Source: an uncultured Lachnospiraceae bacterium (GTDB lineage: Bacteria; Bacillota; Clostridia; Lachnospirales; Lachnospiraceae). From it: DNA of 64,000 nt. Both the position numbers and the translations under genes were made by a program. How positions within the stretch are numbered: the first letter of the stretch is position 1; each line of letters opens with the position of its first letter. Location: assembly GCA_910584945.1 (NCBI GenBank), contig CAJUDY010000003.1:118232-182231 (forward strand), written 5' to 3'. Below are positions 17,753 to 26,221 of the stretch, in pieces. The notes below the pieces were generated by a model, which made no database searches, was not told the origin of the DNA, and saw nothing but the letters and a program-made list of their open reading frames with translations.

Positions 17753-17790
17753 AAAACCGATACCCTGTTTTATCAGGATATCGGTTCTTT
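17753..17790. terminator. bidirectional terminator between the sigma operon and leuS
   Basis: AACCGATA (17755-17762) pairs with TATCGGTT (17779-17786), and CCTG with CAGG inside, around a TTTTAT loop. An A-run on one side and a T-run on the other allow it to end both the plus-strand sigma operon and the minus-strand leuS transcript. Confidence 0.8.
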
Positions 17791-17799
17791 TTCATCTGC

Positions 17800-20202
17800 T
17801 TACTTTACCACAAAATTAACCACCCGTCCCGGCACATAGATCTCTTTCACAAAGGTCTTGCCCTCAGTCAGGGACGCAATCCTCGTATCCGCCTTCGCAA
17901 TGGCGAATACTTCTTCTTTCTCCGCGTCGGTGGGAATGACGACCGTTCCCCGAAGCTTGCCGTTGATCTGCACGCCGATCTCGGTCTGGGCGTCCACGGT
18001 CTTGCTCTCTTCATACTGAGGCCAGGACTCAAGAGACAGGAATCCTTCTCCGCCGGTTACCTCCCAGATCTCCTCGCACACATGGGGCGCGATGGGACAC
18101 AGAAGCTTGGCAAAGATCTGCACCTGCTCCCGGCTGACCTTTCCAAGATTATAGATGTCGTTGGTCAGGGTCATCAGCGCCGCAATGGCTGTGTTGAACT
18201 TCATCTCCTCCAGATCGGAAGACACTTTTTTGATCGTCTTGTGGAAAGGCGTCTCCAGCTTCTGGGTTTCCTTATCTTCCGAAATCATATCCGTAAAGCC
18301 GGATACACGCTCCAGGAAACGCTTGCAGCCCTTCACCGCATTGTCGTTCCAGGGCGTCGCCGCGCTGTAGTCTCCCATGAACAAAACGTATGTTCTGAGC
18401 GTATCTGCGCCGTAATCCTTTACGATATCCAGCGGGTCCACCACGTTCCCCTTAGACTTGCTCATCTTGTCCCCGTCCGGTCCCAGGATCAGGCCCTGGA
18501 TGGAGCGCTTCGCGTAGGGCTCCGGCGTGTTCACGACCCCGATATCATAGAGGAAATGATGCCAGAACCGGGAGTAAATCACATGTCTGGTCACATGCTC
18601 CATGCCGCCGTTGTACCAGTCCACCGGCATCCAGTATTTTAACTTCTCCGGGTCCGCCAGCGCCTGGTCGTTGTGGGGATCGATGTATCTTAAGAAATAC
18701 CAGGAGGAACCCGCCCACTGGGGCATGGTATCCGTCTCCCGTCTCGCCTTCTTCCCGCATTTCGGGCAGGTACAGTTCACAAAAGACTCGATCTTCGCCA
18801 GCGGAGATTCTCCCTCCGCGCCCGGCTCAAAATTCTCCACCTTCGGCAGGCGAAGGGGCAGTTCCTCGTAGGGAACCGGAACGACACCGCAGTCTTCGCA
18901 GTGAATGATGGGAATCGGCTCTCCCCAGTACCGCTGCCGGTTGAAGGCCCAGTCCTTCATCTTGAACTGCACGCCCGCGTGCCCGACGCCCCGCTTCTCG
19001 ATCTCCTCAATCATCCGGGCAATGGAGTCCTTTTTATTCGTATAACCGTTCAGGAAATCGGAATTCACCATCTCCCCGTCGCCCGCATAGGCTTCCACGG
19101 AGATGTCGCCGCCCTTGATGACCTCGATGATCTCGGCTCCGAATTTCTTCGCAAACTCATAGTCCCGCTGGTCGTGAGCCGGCACACCCATGATGGCGCC
19201 GGTACCGTAGCCCATCATGACATAGTCCGCGATGAAGACCGGGATCTTCTGACCCGTGATGGGGTTGACCGCCTCGATACCTTCGACCTTCACGCCGGTC
19301 TTGTCCTTTACAAGCTGTGTCCGCTCGAACTCCGTCTTCTTCGCGCACTCGGTCCGATAGGCCTCAATCGCCGCCATATTTCCGATTCGATCTTTATTCT
19401 CGTCAATCAGCGGATGCTCCGGAGCGATAACCATGAAGGTCACGCCGAACAGGGTATCCGGTCTGGTGGTGTAGACTTCCAGCTCCTCGTCCACGCCCTC
19501 CAGCTTAAAGTTCACAAAGGCTCCGGTGGATTTGCCGATCCAGTTCACCTGCTGCTGCTTCACATTGGCCGGATAGTCCACGTCGTCAAGCCCCAGAAGC
19601 AGCTTGTCCGCGTAATCCGTAATCTTCAGATACCATACGTCCTTGGACTTCTGGATCACGTCACTGTGGCAGATGTCGCACTTGCCGCCCTGGCTGTCCT
19701 CGTTGGAGAGCACCACCTTGCAGGACGGGCAGTAATTGACCAGCGCCTTGCTGCGGAACACCAGTCCGTGCTCAAAGAGCTTCAGGAAAATCCACTGGGT
19801 CCACTTATAATAATCCTCGTCCGTGGTGTCGATGACCCGATCCCAGTCAAAAGAAAAGCCTACTTTCTTTAACTGATCCGTGAATTTTGCGATATTATCA
19901 TCCGTGATCTTCCGGGGATGAGTACCCGTCTTGATGGCATAATTCTCCGTCGGAAGCCCGAACGCGTCAAATCCGATGGGGAACAGCACATTGTACCCTT
20001 CCATCCTTCTCTTTCTGGAGACCACCTCCAGGCTGGAATACGCCTTGATATGCCCCACATGCATACCGGCGCCGCTGGGATAGGGAAACTCCACAAGCCC
20101 GTAAAATTTCGGCTTGTCACTGCCGTCCACGGCCTTGAATATCCCGGCCTCTTCCCATTTCTGCTGCCATTTTTCCTCAATCTTTCGGAAATTATGCTTC
20201 AT
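17800..20202 (-). CDS. leuS: leucyl-tRNA synthetase
   Basis: This 800-residue class I synthetase has the HIGH-type motif YPSGAGMHVGH near residue 40, zinc-binding CPSC and CDIC pairs, an editing CP1 domain containing TTRPDTLFGVTF, and KMSKS as DKMSKSKG near residue 570. The length is normal for bacterial LeuS. The ATG at 20202 has AGGAGG eight bases upstream; the longer frame from 20232 is rejected. No T-box leader is visible in front of this gene, in contrast to pheS and leuA in the same window. Confidence 0.97.
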   Translation of the reverse strand: MKHNFRKIEEKWQQKWEEAGIFKAVDGSDKPKFYGLVEFPYPSGAGMHVGHIKAYSSLEVVSRKRRMEGYNVLFPIGFDAFGLPTENYAIKTGTHPRKITDDNIAKFTDQLKKVGFSFDWDRVIDTTDEDYYKWTQWIFLKLFEHGLVFRSKALVNYCPSCKVVLSNEDSQGGKCDICHSDVIQKSKDVWYLKITDYADKLLLGLDDVDYPANVKQQQVNWIGKSTGAFVNFKLEGVDEELEVYTTRPDTLFGVTFMVIAPEHPLIDENKDRIGNMAAIEAYRTECAKKTEFERTQLVKDKTGVKVEGIEAVNPITGQKIPVFIADYVMMGYGTGAIMGVPAHDQRDYEFAKKFGAEIIEVIKGGDISVEAYAGDGEMVNSDFLNGYTNKKDSIARMIEEIEKRGVGHAGVQFKMKDWAFNRQRYWGEPIPIIHCEDCGVVPVPYEELPLRLPKVENFEPGAEGESPLAKIESFVNCTCPKCGKKARRETDTMPQWAGSSWYFLRYIDPHNDQALADPEKLKYWMPVDWYNGGMEHVTRHVIYSRFWHHFLYDIGVVNTPEPYAKRSIQGLILGPDGDKMSKSKGNVVDPLDIVKDYGADTLRTYVLFMGDYSAATPWNDNAVKGCKRFLERVSGFTDMISEDKETQKLETPFHKTIKKVSSDLEEMKFNTAIAALMTLTNDIYNLGKVSREQVQIFAKLLCPIAPHVCEEIWEVTGGEGFLSLESWPQYEESKTVDAQTEIGVQINGKLRGTVVIPTDAEKEEVFAIAKADTRIASLTEGKTFVKEIYVPGRVVNFVVK

Positions 20203-20370
20203 CTCATATGCCTCCTGTTTTATATAAACCATAGTCCTTTAAACTTTCATAACTCTATCAGTGTAATATAACCACTAAAATTTGTCAAACTTTTTCACGA
20301 AATATCACTCTTCCCATTTTTATTAAATCGTGCTATACTCAATACATTAACGCGTTAAAGGAGAATGGTT

Positions 20371-21459
20371 ATGAAAATCGGATTTATCGGACTGGGACTC
20401 ATCGGCGGCTCCATCGCCAGAGCGGTCCGTCATTTTTATCCGGAAGCAGAGATCATCGCCTGTTCCCGTACCCGCGCTTCTGTGGAGCAGGCAATGTCCG
20501 ATGGGATCGTGGACCGGATTCCGGATGAAGTCAATACAGATTTTGGCGATTGTGATTACATATTTTTATGCGCTCCTGTGAGCAGCAATCTGGAATATCT
20601 TAAGAAATTAAAACCGCTCATCGGCCCTTCCTGCATCCTCACCGATGTAGGCAGTACCAAAAGCGATATCCATGCCCAGGTGACGGCCCTTGGTCTGGAG
20701 GCCAGCTTCATCGGCGGCCACCCCATGGCAGGCTCCGAAAAGACCGGCTACGCCAATTCCAAGCGCATCCTGATCGAAAACGCCTACTATGTCATCACGC
20801 CTACCGCTCAGGTACCGCCGGAAGCCGTGGAACGCTACCGGGATTTCGTCGCAAGCCTGAATGCGCTGCCTCTGATCCTGGATTACCAGGTTCACGACTA
20901 TGTGACCGCCGGCATCAGCCATCTGCCCCACATCATCGCCTCCTCGCTGGTGAATCTCATCAAGGATTCCGACACCGAGGACGGTGTCATGAAGCTGGTG
21001 GCCGCCGGCGGCTTCAAGGATATCACCCGGATCGCCTCCTCCTCCCCGGAAATGTGGGAACAGATCTGCATGTCCAACCGGAAAAATATTTCTTCTATAT
21101 TAAATGATTATATTTCATCCCTGAATCAGATCCGGCAGCAGCTCGATCAGGCAGAAGCAGGCGCCGTCCATCGCCTTTTTGAGACTTCCCGGGACTACCG
21201 GAACAGTCTTCCGGAAAAAGGCCGCGGCCCGCTCCAGAGGATCTATGAAATCTACTGCGATATGGTGGATGAAGTCGGCGGCATCGCCACCCTGGCTACG
21301 ATCCTGGCCAGCAATCAGATCAGCCTGAAAAATATCGGCATTGTTCACAGCCGGGAATTCATCGAAGCCGTCCTGCGAATTGAATTTTACGACGAAACAT
21401 CCATGAAACAGGCTGCGGACATCCTGCGCAGATACCGCTATGTCATCTATGAACGTTAA
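20371..21459 (+). CDS. tyrA: prephenate dehydrogenase with a C-terminal regulatory-type domain
   Basis: This 362-residue enzyme oxidatively decarboxylates prephenate to 4-hydroxyphenylpyruvate in tyrosine synthesis. The Rossmann motif GFIGLGLIGGSIA starts at residue 4, and the catalytic-region GGHPMAGSEKTGY is near residue 120. The last 70 residues resemble an ACT domain (GIVHSREFIEAVLRIEF), which usually gives tyrosine feedback control. The ATG at 20371 is seven bases after AAAGGAG. It lies 12 bases before aroA, so the two form an aromatic amino-acid operon. Confidence 0.95.
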   Translation: MKIGFIGLGLIGGSIARAVRHFYPEAEIIACSRTRASVEQAMSDGIVDRIPDEVNTDFGDCDYIFLCAPVSSNLEYLKKLKPLIGPSCILTDVGSTKSDIHAQVTALGLEASFIGGHPMAGSEKTGYANSKRILIENAYYVITPTAQVPPEAVERYRDFVASLNALPLILDYQVHDYVTAGISHLPHIIASSLVNLIKDSDTEDGVMKLVAAGGFKDITRIASSSPEMWEQICMSNRKNISSILNDYISSLNQIRQQLDQAEAGAVHRLFETSRDYRNSLPEKGRGPLQRIYEIYCDMVDEVGGIATLATILASNQISLKNIGIVHSREFIEAVLRIEFYDETSMKQAADILRRYRYVIYER

Positions 21460-21471
21460 AGGAGGCCGCTT

Positions 21472-22749
21472 ATGAGATTAAAAAAAGGAAGTTCCCTGAA
21501 AGGAACAGTCACTGTACCAGGAGACAAGAGCATCTCCCACCGGGCCGTCATGTTCGGCGCCCTCTCGGAAGGAACCACCCGCGTCACCAATTTTCTGAAA
21601 GGGGCAGACTGTCTTTCTACCATCCACTGTTTCCAAAAGCTCGGCATCCAGATTGAAAATCACCCGGACGAGATCCGGATTCACGGGAAAGGACTTCACG
21701 GACTGAGAGAGTCTTCAAAACCTCTTGATACCGGCAACAGCGGGACCACCACCCGGCTGATCTGCGGCATTCTGGCCGGACAGTCTTTTACCACCGAACT
21801 AAACGGCGACAAATCCATTCAGACCCGCCCCATGGGACGAATCATCGACCCGCTCTCTTTGATGGGCGCCCGGATCGAAAGCCTCAAGGGCAACGGCTGC
21901 ACCCCCCTTCGTATCCAGCCTTCCGCCCTGCACGGCATTCACTACTGCTCTCCGGTGGCCTCCGCCCAGGTCAAATCCTGCGTTCTCCTGGCCGGTCTCT
22001 ATGGGGACAGCCCCACCAGCGTCACAGAACCTTATTTGTCCCGGAACCATTCCGAAATCATGCTGAAGCACTTTGGAGCTTCCATCACAAGCGAAGGAAC
22101 CACTGCCATCATCCAGCCGGAACCAAAACTTCTGGCCCGGGAGATTCAAGTGCCCGGAGATATCTCCTCCGCCGCCTACTTTATCGCCGCCGGACTGATC
22201 GTTCCGAATTCCGAGGTCCTGATTCAAAACGTGGGCGTCAACCCGACCCGGGACGGCATCCTGAAAGTCTGCCGGGATATGGGCGCGGATATTACCTTAT
22301 TAAATAGAAACGATGCGAGCGGAGAACCGACGGCGGATCTTCTGGTGCGCCACAGCAGCCTTCGCGGCGTCACTGTCGGCGGAGCCCTTATCCCCACGCT
22401 GATCGACGAGCTTCCGGTCGTGGCCGCTCTCGCCTGCTTTGCCCAGGGTACCACCGTCATCAAAGATGCCCAGGAACTGAAAGTAAAGGAATCCAACCGC
22501 ATCGACGTGATGGTTGAGAATCTAAGCGCCATGGGCGCCTGCGTCACCGCCACCGACGACGGCATGATCATCGAAGGAGGCCGTCCGCTGCACGGCGCCG
22601 TCATCGACAGTCGGCTGGATCACCGGATTGCTATGACTTTTGCCGTCATGGCGCTGGCTTGTGACGGAGAGACAGCGATCAAAGGGGCAGACTGTGTCCG
22701 TATCAGCTATCCGAATTTCTACGAAGATTTGAAAAAACTTTATAAATAA
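21472..22749 (+). CDS. aroA: 3-phosphoshikimate 1-carboxyvinyltransferase (EPSP synthase)
   Basis: This 425-residue enzyme joins shikimate-3-phosphate and PEP. Recognisable motifs are PGDKSISHRAVMFGALSEG near the N-terminus, DTGNSGTTTRLICGIL (the substrate-binding LDxGNxGTxxR region), and KVKESNRIDVMVENL with the RLDHRIAMTFAVMAL motif near the C-terminus. The length is standard. It follows tyrA with a strong AAAGGAGG site. A new promoter begins two bases after its stop codon. Confidence 0.97.
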   Translation: MRLKKGSSLKGTVTVPGDKSISHRAVMFGALSEGTTRVTNFLKGADCLSTIHCFQKLGIQIENHPDEIRIHGKGLHGLRESSKPLDTGNSGTTTRLICGILAGQSFTTELNGDKSIQTRPMGRIIDPLSLMGARIESLKGNGCTPLRIQPSALHGIHYCSPVASAQVKSCVLLAGLYGDSPTSVTEPYLSRNHSEIMLKHFGASITSEGTTAIIQPEPKLLAREIQVPGDISSAAYFIAAGLIVPNSEVLIQNVGVNPTRDGILKVCRDMGADITLLNRNDASGEPTADLLVRHSSLRGVTVGGALIPTLIDELPVVAALACFAQGTTVIKDAQELKVKESNRIDVMVENLSAMGACVTATDDGMIIEGGRPLHGAVIDSRLDHRIAMTFAVMALACDGETAIKGADCVRISYPNFYEDLKKLYK

Positions 22750-22751
22750 GG

Positions 22752-22780
22752 GTGACATTTCCCCCAAAATCATGTATACT
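22752..22780 (+). promoter_or_regulatory. promoter directly downstream of aroA
   Basis: GTGACA (22752-22757) and TATACT (22775-22780) are 17 bases apart, immediately after the aroA stop. Transcription would start near 22787 and run through the structured leader into the small lipoprotein gene. Confidence 0.55.
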
Positions 22781-22786
22781 GTTATT

Positions 22787-23022
22787 AACATATAAAATCT
22801 TAGCAAAATCTAAACAGTACTTTTGTACAAAACACAACGATATGATCTTTCTGTTTCGTCATATCGCGCAGATAAGAACATCATTCTGAAAGGGGGCCGT
22901 ATATGTAAGTTTTCTCATCTGCCCACGATCCTGTCGTATGACGGGACCATTTCTATTTCACTGATCTAGTTACTCTTTCTACAGAGTTGACCCAGGTAAT
23001 TGTCCATAGGAGGGCTAATCTT
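22787..23022 (+). ncRNA. structured leader of about 235 nt before a tiny lipoprotein gene, family unknown
   Basis: Between the promoter and the lipoprotein start lies a region with several helices: CGATATGA (22839-22846) with TCATATCG (22859-22866); GCAGATAAGAA (from 22868) with TTCTCATCTGC (ending 22922), enclosing about 33 bases with a GGGGG tract; and an ACGA/TCGT hairpin near 22924-22937. This looks like a folded RNA rather than a plain leader. I compared it by memory with T-box, TPP, SAM, c-di-GMP, fluoride, ZTP, manganese and guanidine riboswitches and saw no match. Confidence 0.45.
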
Positions 23023-23151
23023 ATGAAGAAAATTTTAGTTTTAAGTTTATGTGCAATACTGTTAACCGGGTGCGATACAACGACAAATAGAAATATGGGT
23101 TCAGGGTTCGGGTTCGGCGCTGTAATAAACGCCGCAACGGTGATTGGCTGA
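23023..23151 (+). CDS. 42-residue lipoprotein
   Basis: The peptide begins MKKILVLSLCAILLTGC: a basic start, a hydrophobic stretch and a lipobox (LLTGC) with the acylated cysteine at residue 17. The mature part is only 26 residues, beginning CDTTTNRN and ending in a glycine/phenylalanine-rich stretch (GSGFGFGAVINAATVIG). AGGAGGG lies about nine bases before the ATG, and a strong terminator follows 10 bases after the stop, so this is a complete monocistronic unit. The function is unknown; it could be a bacteriocin-like or envelope-stress small lipoprotein, but nothing in the sequence decides. Confidence 0.7.
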   Translation: MKKILVLSLCAILLTGCDTTTNRNMGSGFGFGAVINAATVIG

Positions 23152-23160
23152 CCGAGCCGG

Positions 23161-23200
23161 AAAAAACAGCGGGCTGTGCAGATACAGTCCGCTGTTTTTT
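23161..23200 (+). terminator. terminator of the small lipoprotein gene
   Basis: Arms AAAAAACAGCGGGCTGT and ACAGTCCGCTGTTTTTT pair with one mismatch around a six-base loop, ending in a T-run. Confidence 0.9.
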
Positions 23201-23210
23201 ACCTGCTATG

Positions 23211-23504
23211 CTATCCTTTACTTCCAGCATATATGGATTCTTTTGAAAGAGAATGATCCATAAACTTCGCCGTTCCATAACCAATGAACAAGATCGGAAT
23301 TGCTGCCAGCCAATATTGATAATCCCCTTTGAAAATAGAAGAAATCCTTTCCGCTGAAAAACAGAATAATATCATCACTCAGCATATATAAACCGATACA
23401 GGCCGGAACAGAAAATAAGAACACAAAATGATAGGCTTTGTCAATCAGCCCCCCAAGACAATTCTTTTCCCCTTTACCAATGTAATAAAATAACCGCGGA
23501 ATTA
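23211..23504 (-). pseudogene. remnant of a polysaccharide flippase (Wzx/MATE-like), cut by an IS
   Basis: Reading in from the IS end, the minus strand encodes PRLFYYIGKGEKNCLGGLID and then HFVFLFSVPACIGLYMLSDD followed by IILFFSGKDF. This is the typical middle part of oligosaccharide flippases. After a frame change near 23320 another reading frame continues as KGDYQYWLAAIPILFIGYGT and stops at 23211. No start codon remains: the upstream part was lost where the IS5-type element begins at 23505. It is non-functional. Confidence 0.6.
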
Positions 23505-24130
23505 GGGCGTGTTGAATAATGCATAAATCTGTTATAATCTATACATAAGGTTATAACAGGAGGATATACCATGCAGAGACAGGATTTACCAGTCACCCGG
23601 AGAGGCGATCTGACAGATGAACAGTGGAACCGGATTTATCCATATCTGCCGGTTGGACGTAAAGGGCGCCCGTTTGATAATGTACGTGATACGGTCAATG
23701 GTATCCTCTGGATCCTGCGGACGGGTTCTCCATGGAGAGATCTGCCGCCTGTTTATGGAAACTGGAACACCATATGCAAATGTTTTGCCAAATGGGAACA
23801 GACAGGTGTATTTGAATCCATATTCAAAATCCTTTCCGAAGATGCCGACATGCAGGATGTGAGTATTGACAGTTCCTGCTGTAAAGCGCATCAACACAGC
23901 GCAGGTACAAAAAAGGGGCCTCTGATTCCCGGTTTGCAGAACATATCGGAATGACACGCGGCGGCAGGAATACAAAAATTCATGCAATCGTAGACGGGTT
24001 GAGCAATCCACTGCATGTTCAGCTTACCGGTGGTCAAATCAGTGACATCACGGTGGCATATGAGCTTCTGGAGCATGTGGATGTGTCCGGATCCATTGTC
24101 ATGGCGGACAAAGCGTATGAGACCGGCATA
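23505..24130 (+). mobile_element. truncated IS5-family element (IS427-like)
   Basis: The left end appears to be GGGCGTGTTGAATAATG at 23505, followed by an internal promoter-like TTATAAT and a strong ribosome binding site. The transposase is split over two frames as in the IS427 group. The right end is missing: the transposase sequence stops near 24125 and joins an unrelated regulator fragment, so no right inverted repeat is present. The element is immobile. Confidence 0.65.
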
Positions 24131-24295
24131 CGGATGCCTTCCTACGACGTGCTGATCAACGTTTCCAAAGTCTTCAAAGTAAGCACCGACTTTCTTCTCG
24201 GGCTGGAAAAAAAGAGGGAGATCGACCTGTCCGGACTGACCGATGCGGAGATCGACGCGCTGATGAATTTGATCAAAGCCATGAAGCAAAGATAA
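23571..24295 (+). pseudogene. IS5-type transposase fused to an XRE-regulator tail
   Basis: The first frame (23571-23954) encodes the N-terminal transposase: LTDEQWNRIYPYLP, then GRKGRPFDNVRDTVNGILWI and the DDE-domain start DVSIDSSCCKAHQHSAG. At 23909-23915 the heptamer A AAA AAG is in the correct register for -1 frameshifting and leads into the second frame (SDSRFAEHIGMTRGGRNTK and onward, IVMADKAYET). After the DKAYE motif the frame continues without break into PSYDVLINVSKVFKVSTDFL followed by LGL and a GLTDAEIDALMNLIK tail. That is the C-terminus of an XRE regulator. The chimera comes from a deletion and is unlikely to work as either protein. Confidence 0.75.
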
Positions 24296-24350
24296 TCTGT
24301 TATATTTTTATGGAAATCTTTTTGAAATCATTGTAAAATAGAAGAAAAGG

Positions 24351-24483
24351 GAAACTATTCAGTACAGGTCGAAGCACTTGCTGCTGAGACCGTAAGAATA
24401 TGATTCAGAAGTGCAAAATCTCATCGCCGTAGGCGATCTTAAATGGATTTTGCATCGTAACTGTGAAGGCACTGAACAGTTAC
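24351..24483 (+). repeat. 133-bp MITE-like repeat, copy 1
   Basis: This segment matches positions 56870-57002 in inverted orientation over the full 133 bases, at roughly nine positions in ten. Its ends are GAAACTATTCAG and CTGAACAGTTAC, a slightly decayed terminal inverted repeat. Inside are GTGCAAAAT and ATTTTGCA arms flanking a CATCGCCGTAGGCGAT core that can fold. The eight bases on each side (AGAAAAGG and GGAAAGGG) agree at six positions, as for an old 8-bp target duplication. It lies just upstream of udk and could influence its expression. Confidence 0.7.
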
Positions 24484-24523
24484 GGAAAGGGAAATTATCA
24501 CCGCAAGAGGAGAAAGGACAGAC

Positions 24524-25144
24524 ATGAATTGTATCATTATTGGAATCGCCGGCGGAACCGGCTCCGGAAAATCCACCTTCACCAGACGGCTGAAAGAGGA
24601 ATTCGAGGACGATGTGACGGTCATCTATCATGACAACTATTATCGCCGACAGGACGACGTATCTTTTGAAGACCGGAAGAAAGTGAACTATGACCACCCG
24701 GACTCTCTGGAAACCCAGCTTTTACTGGAGCATCTGCACCGCTTGAAAGACGGACAGGCCATCGACTGTCCGGTCTATGATTACAGTCAGCACAACCGAT
24801 CCGATCAGACACTTCACATCGAGCCAAAGCGGATCATTATTGCAGAAGGAATTCTGCTTCTGGCGGACAAACGCATCCGGGATCTCCTGGATATCAAGAT
24901 CTATGTGGAGGCGGACGCGGACGAACGAATCCTCCGCCGGGTAGTGCGGGACGTCAAGGAGCGGGGACGGGACATCGATAACATCGTGGAACAATATCTG
25001 ACCACGGTAAAGCCCATGCACTACCTCTACGTAGAGCCGACCCGGGCGCTGGCGGACATTGTCATCAACAGCGGTATGAACAATGTGGCCTTTGACATTG
25101 TGCGCTCCAAGATCCGGCTGATGCTGGAGGAGGAAGCGTACTGA
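24524..25144 (+). CDS. udk: uridine kinase
   Basis: This 206-residue enzyme phosphorylates uridine and cytidine for pyrimidine salvage. The P-loop GIAGGTGSGKST is at residues 7-18. HDNYYRRQDD, the substrate-binding YDHPDS and IIAEGILLL follow in family order, along with RRVVRDVKERGRD of the lid. The length is standard. AGGAGAAAGG precedes the ATG. It is monocistronic, between the mobile repeat and a shared terminator. Confidence 0.93.
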   Translation: MNCIIIGIAGGTGSGKSTFTRRLKEEFEDDVTVIYHDNYYRRQDDVSFEDRKKVNYDHPDSLETQLLLEHLHRLKDGQAIDCPVYDYSQHNRSDQTLHIEPKRIIIAEGILLLADKRIRDLLDIKIYVEADADERILRRVVRDVKERGRDIDNIVEQYLTTVKPMHYLYVEPTRALADIVINSGMNNVAFDIVRSKIRLMLEEEAY

Positions 25145-25156
25145 TTATCATGGCAC

Positions 25157-25193
25157 AAAAACCTCCGGGAGCACGCTCTCTCCGGAGGTTTTT
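25157..25193. terminator. bidirectional terminator between udk and queA
   Basis: Perfect 12-bp arms AAAAACCTCCGG and CCGGAGGTTTTT with A- and T-tails serve both convergent transcripts. Confidence 0.92.
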
Positions 25194-25195
25194 CG

Positions 25196-26221
25196 TTATG
25201 AGATAAACATCGCATCGCCAAAACTGAAGAATCGATACCGTTCCTTTACTGCCTCCTCATAGGCGGCCCGGATATTCTCCTGTCCGGCCAGCGCAGACAC
25301 CAGCATCAGGAGTGTGGATTCCGGCAGATGGAAGTTGGTAATCAGACCGTCGATCATCCGGAAAGTATATCCGGGATAGATGAAGATATCCGTCCATCCG
25401 CTTCCCGCCCGCAGGATTCCATCTTCCCCTGTGGCGGACTCCAGCGTCCTGCAGCTGGTGGTTCCCACGGCGATCACCCGCTTTCCCTGGGCCTTCGTCT
25501 CGTTGATCCGCATTGCCTGTTCTTCTTCCACCATATAGAATTCCGAGTGCATATGATGCTCCAGAATATTTTCCGATTTCACCGGACGGAAGGTTCCAAG
25601 CCCCACATGCAGCGTCACATGAGCGATCTTCACTCCTTTTCTCCGGATTTCATCCAGAAGCTCCGGCGTAAAGTGAAGCCCCGCGGTGGGAGCGGCGGCG
25701 GACCCGTTGTGTCTGGCGTAGACTGTCTGATAGCGGTTCTTATCCTTCAGCTGATGGGTAATATAGGGCGGCAGCGGCATCTGCCCAAGCTGATCCAGAA
25801 GTTCTTCAAAGATCCCTTCGTACTCAAAACGGATGATTCGGTTGCCGTCTTCCACCACTTCTTCTACTTCCCCTGTCAGAAGACCGTCTCCAAAGGAGAT
25901 CCGGACCCCGGGCCTCGCCTTTTTCCCCGGCTTCACCAGAGTTTCCCACAGATGATCTCCTCTGCGCTTTAAGAGAAGCACTTCAACCCTCGCCTCCGTC
26001 CCCTCTTTGCTGCCGATCAGCCGGGCCGGAATCACTTTCGTGTCATTGACCACCAGACAGTCGCCGGGATGCAGCTCCTCTGTGATCTCCCGGAAGACGC
26101 GGTGCCTCCGCTCCCCGGTCTCCCGATTCAAAAGCATCAGTCTGGACCCGGATCGGTCCTCCAAGGGATCCTGGGCGATCAGTTCCTTTGGAAGTTCGTA
26201 GTAAAAATCGTGTAAGTTCAT
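25196..26221 (-). CDS. queA: S-adenosylmethionine:tRNA ribosyltransferase-isomerase
   Basis: This 341-residue enzyme makes epoxyqueuosine from preQ1 in tRNA using the ribosyl part of SAM. Family landmarks are FYYELPKELIAQDPLEDRSG at the start, then DCLVVNDTKVIPARL, SAAAPTAGLHFT, and the C-terminal ITNFHLPESTLLMLVSAL with YRFFSFGDAM. The ATG overlaps the cotH stop (ATGA), so it is translated from the pheS-pheT-cotH transcript. No other queuosine gene lies nearby. Confidence 0.95.
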   Translation of the reverse strand: MNLHDFYYELPKELIAQDPLEDRSGSRLMLLNRETGERRHRVFREITEELHPGDCLVVNDTKVIPARLIGSKEGTEARVEVLLLKRRGDHLWETLVKPGKKARPGVRISFGDGLLTGEVEEVVEDGNRIIRFEYEGIFEELLDQLGQMPLPPYITHQLKDKNRYQTVYARHNGSAAAPTAGLHFTPELLDEIRRKGVKIAHVTLHVGLGTFRPVKSENILEHHMHSEFYMVEEEQAMRINETKAQGKRVIAVGTTSCRTLESATGEDGILRAGSGWTDIFIYPGYTFRMIDGLITNFHLPESTLLMLVSALAGQENIRAAYEEAVKERYRFFSFGDAMFIS

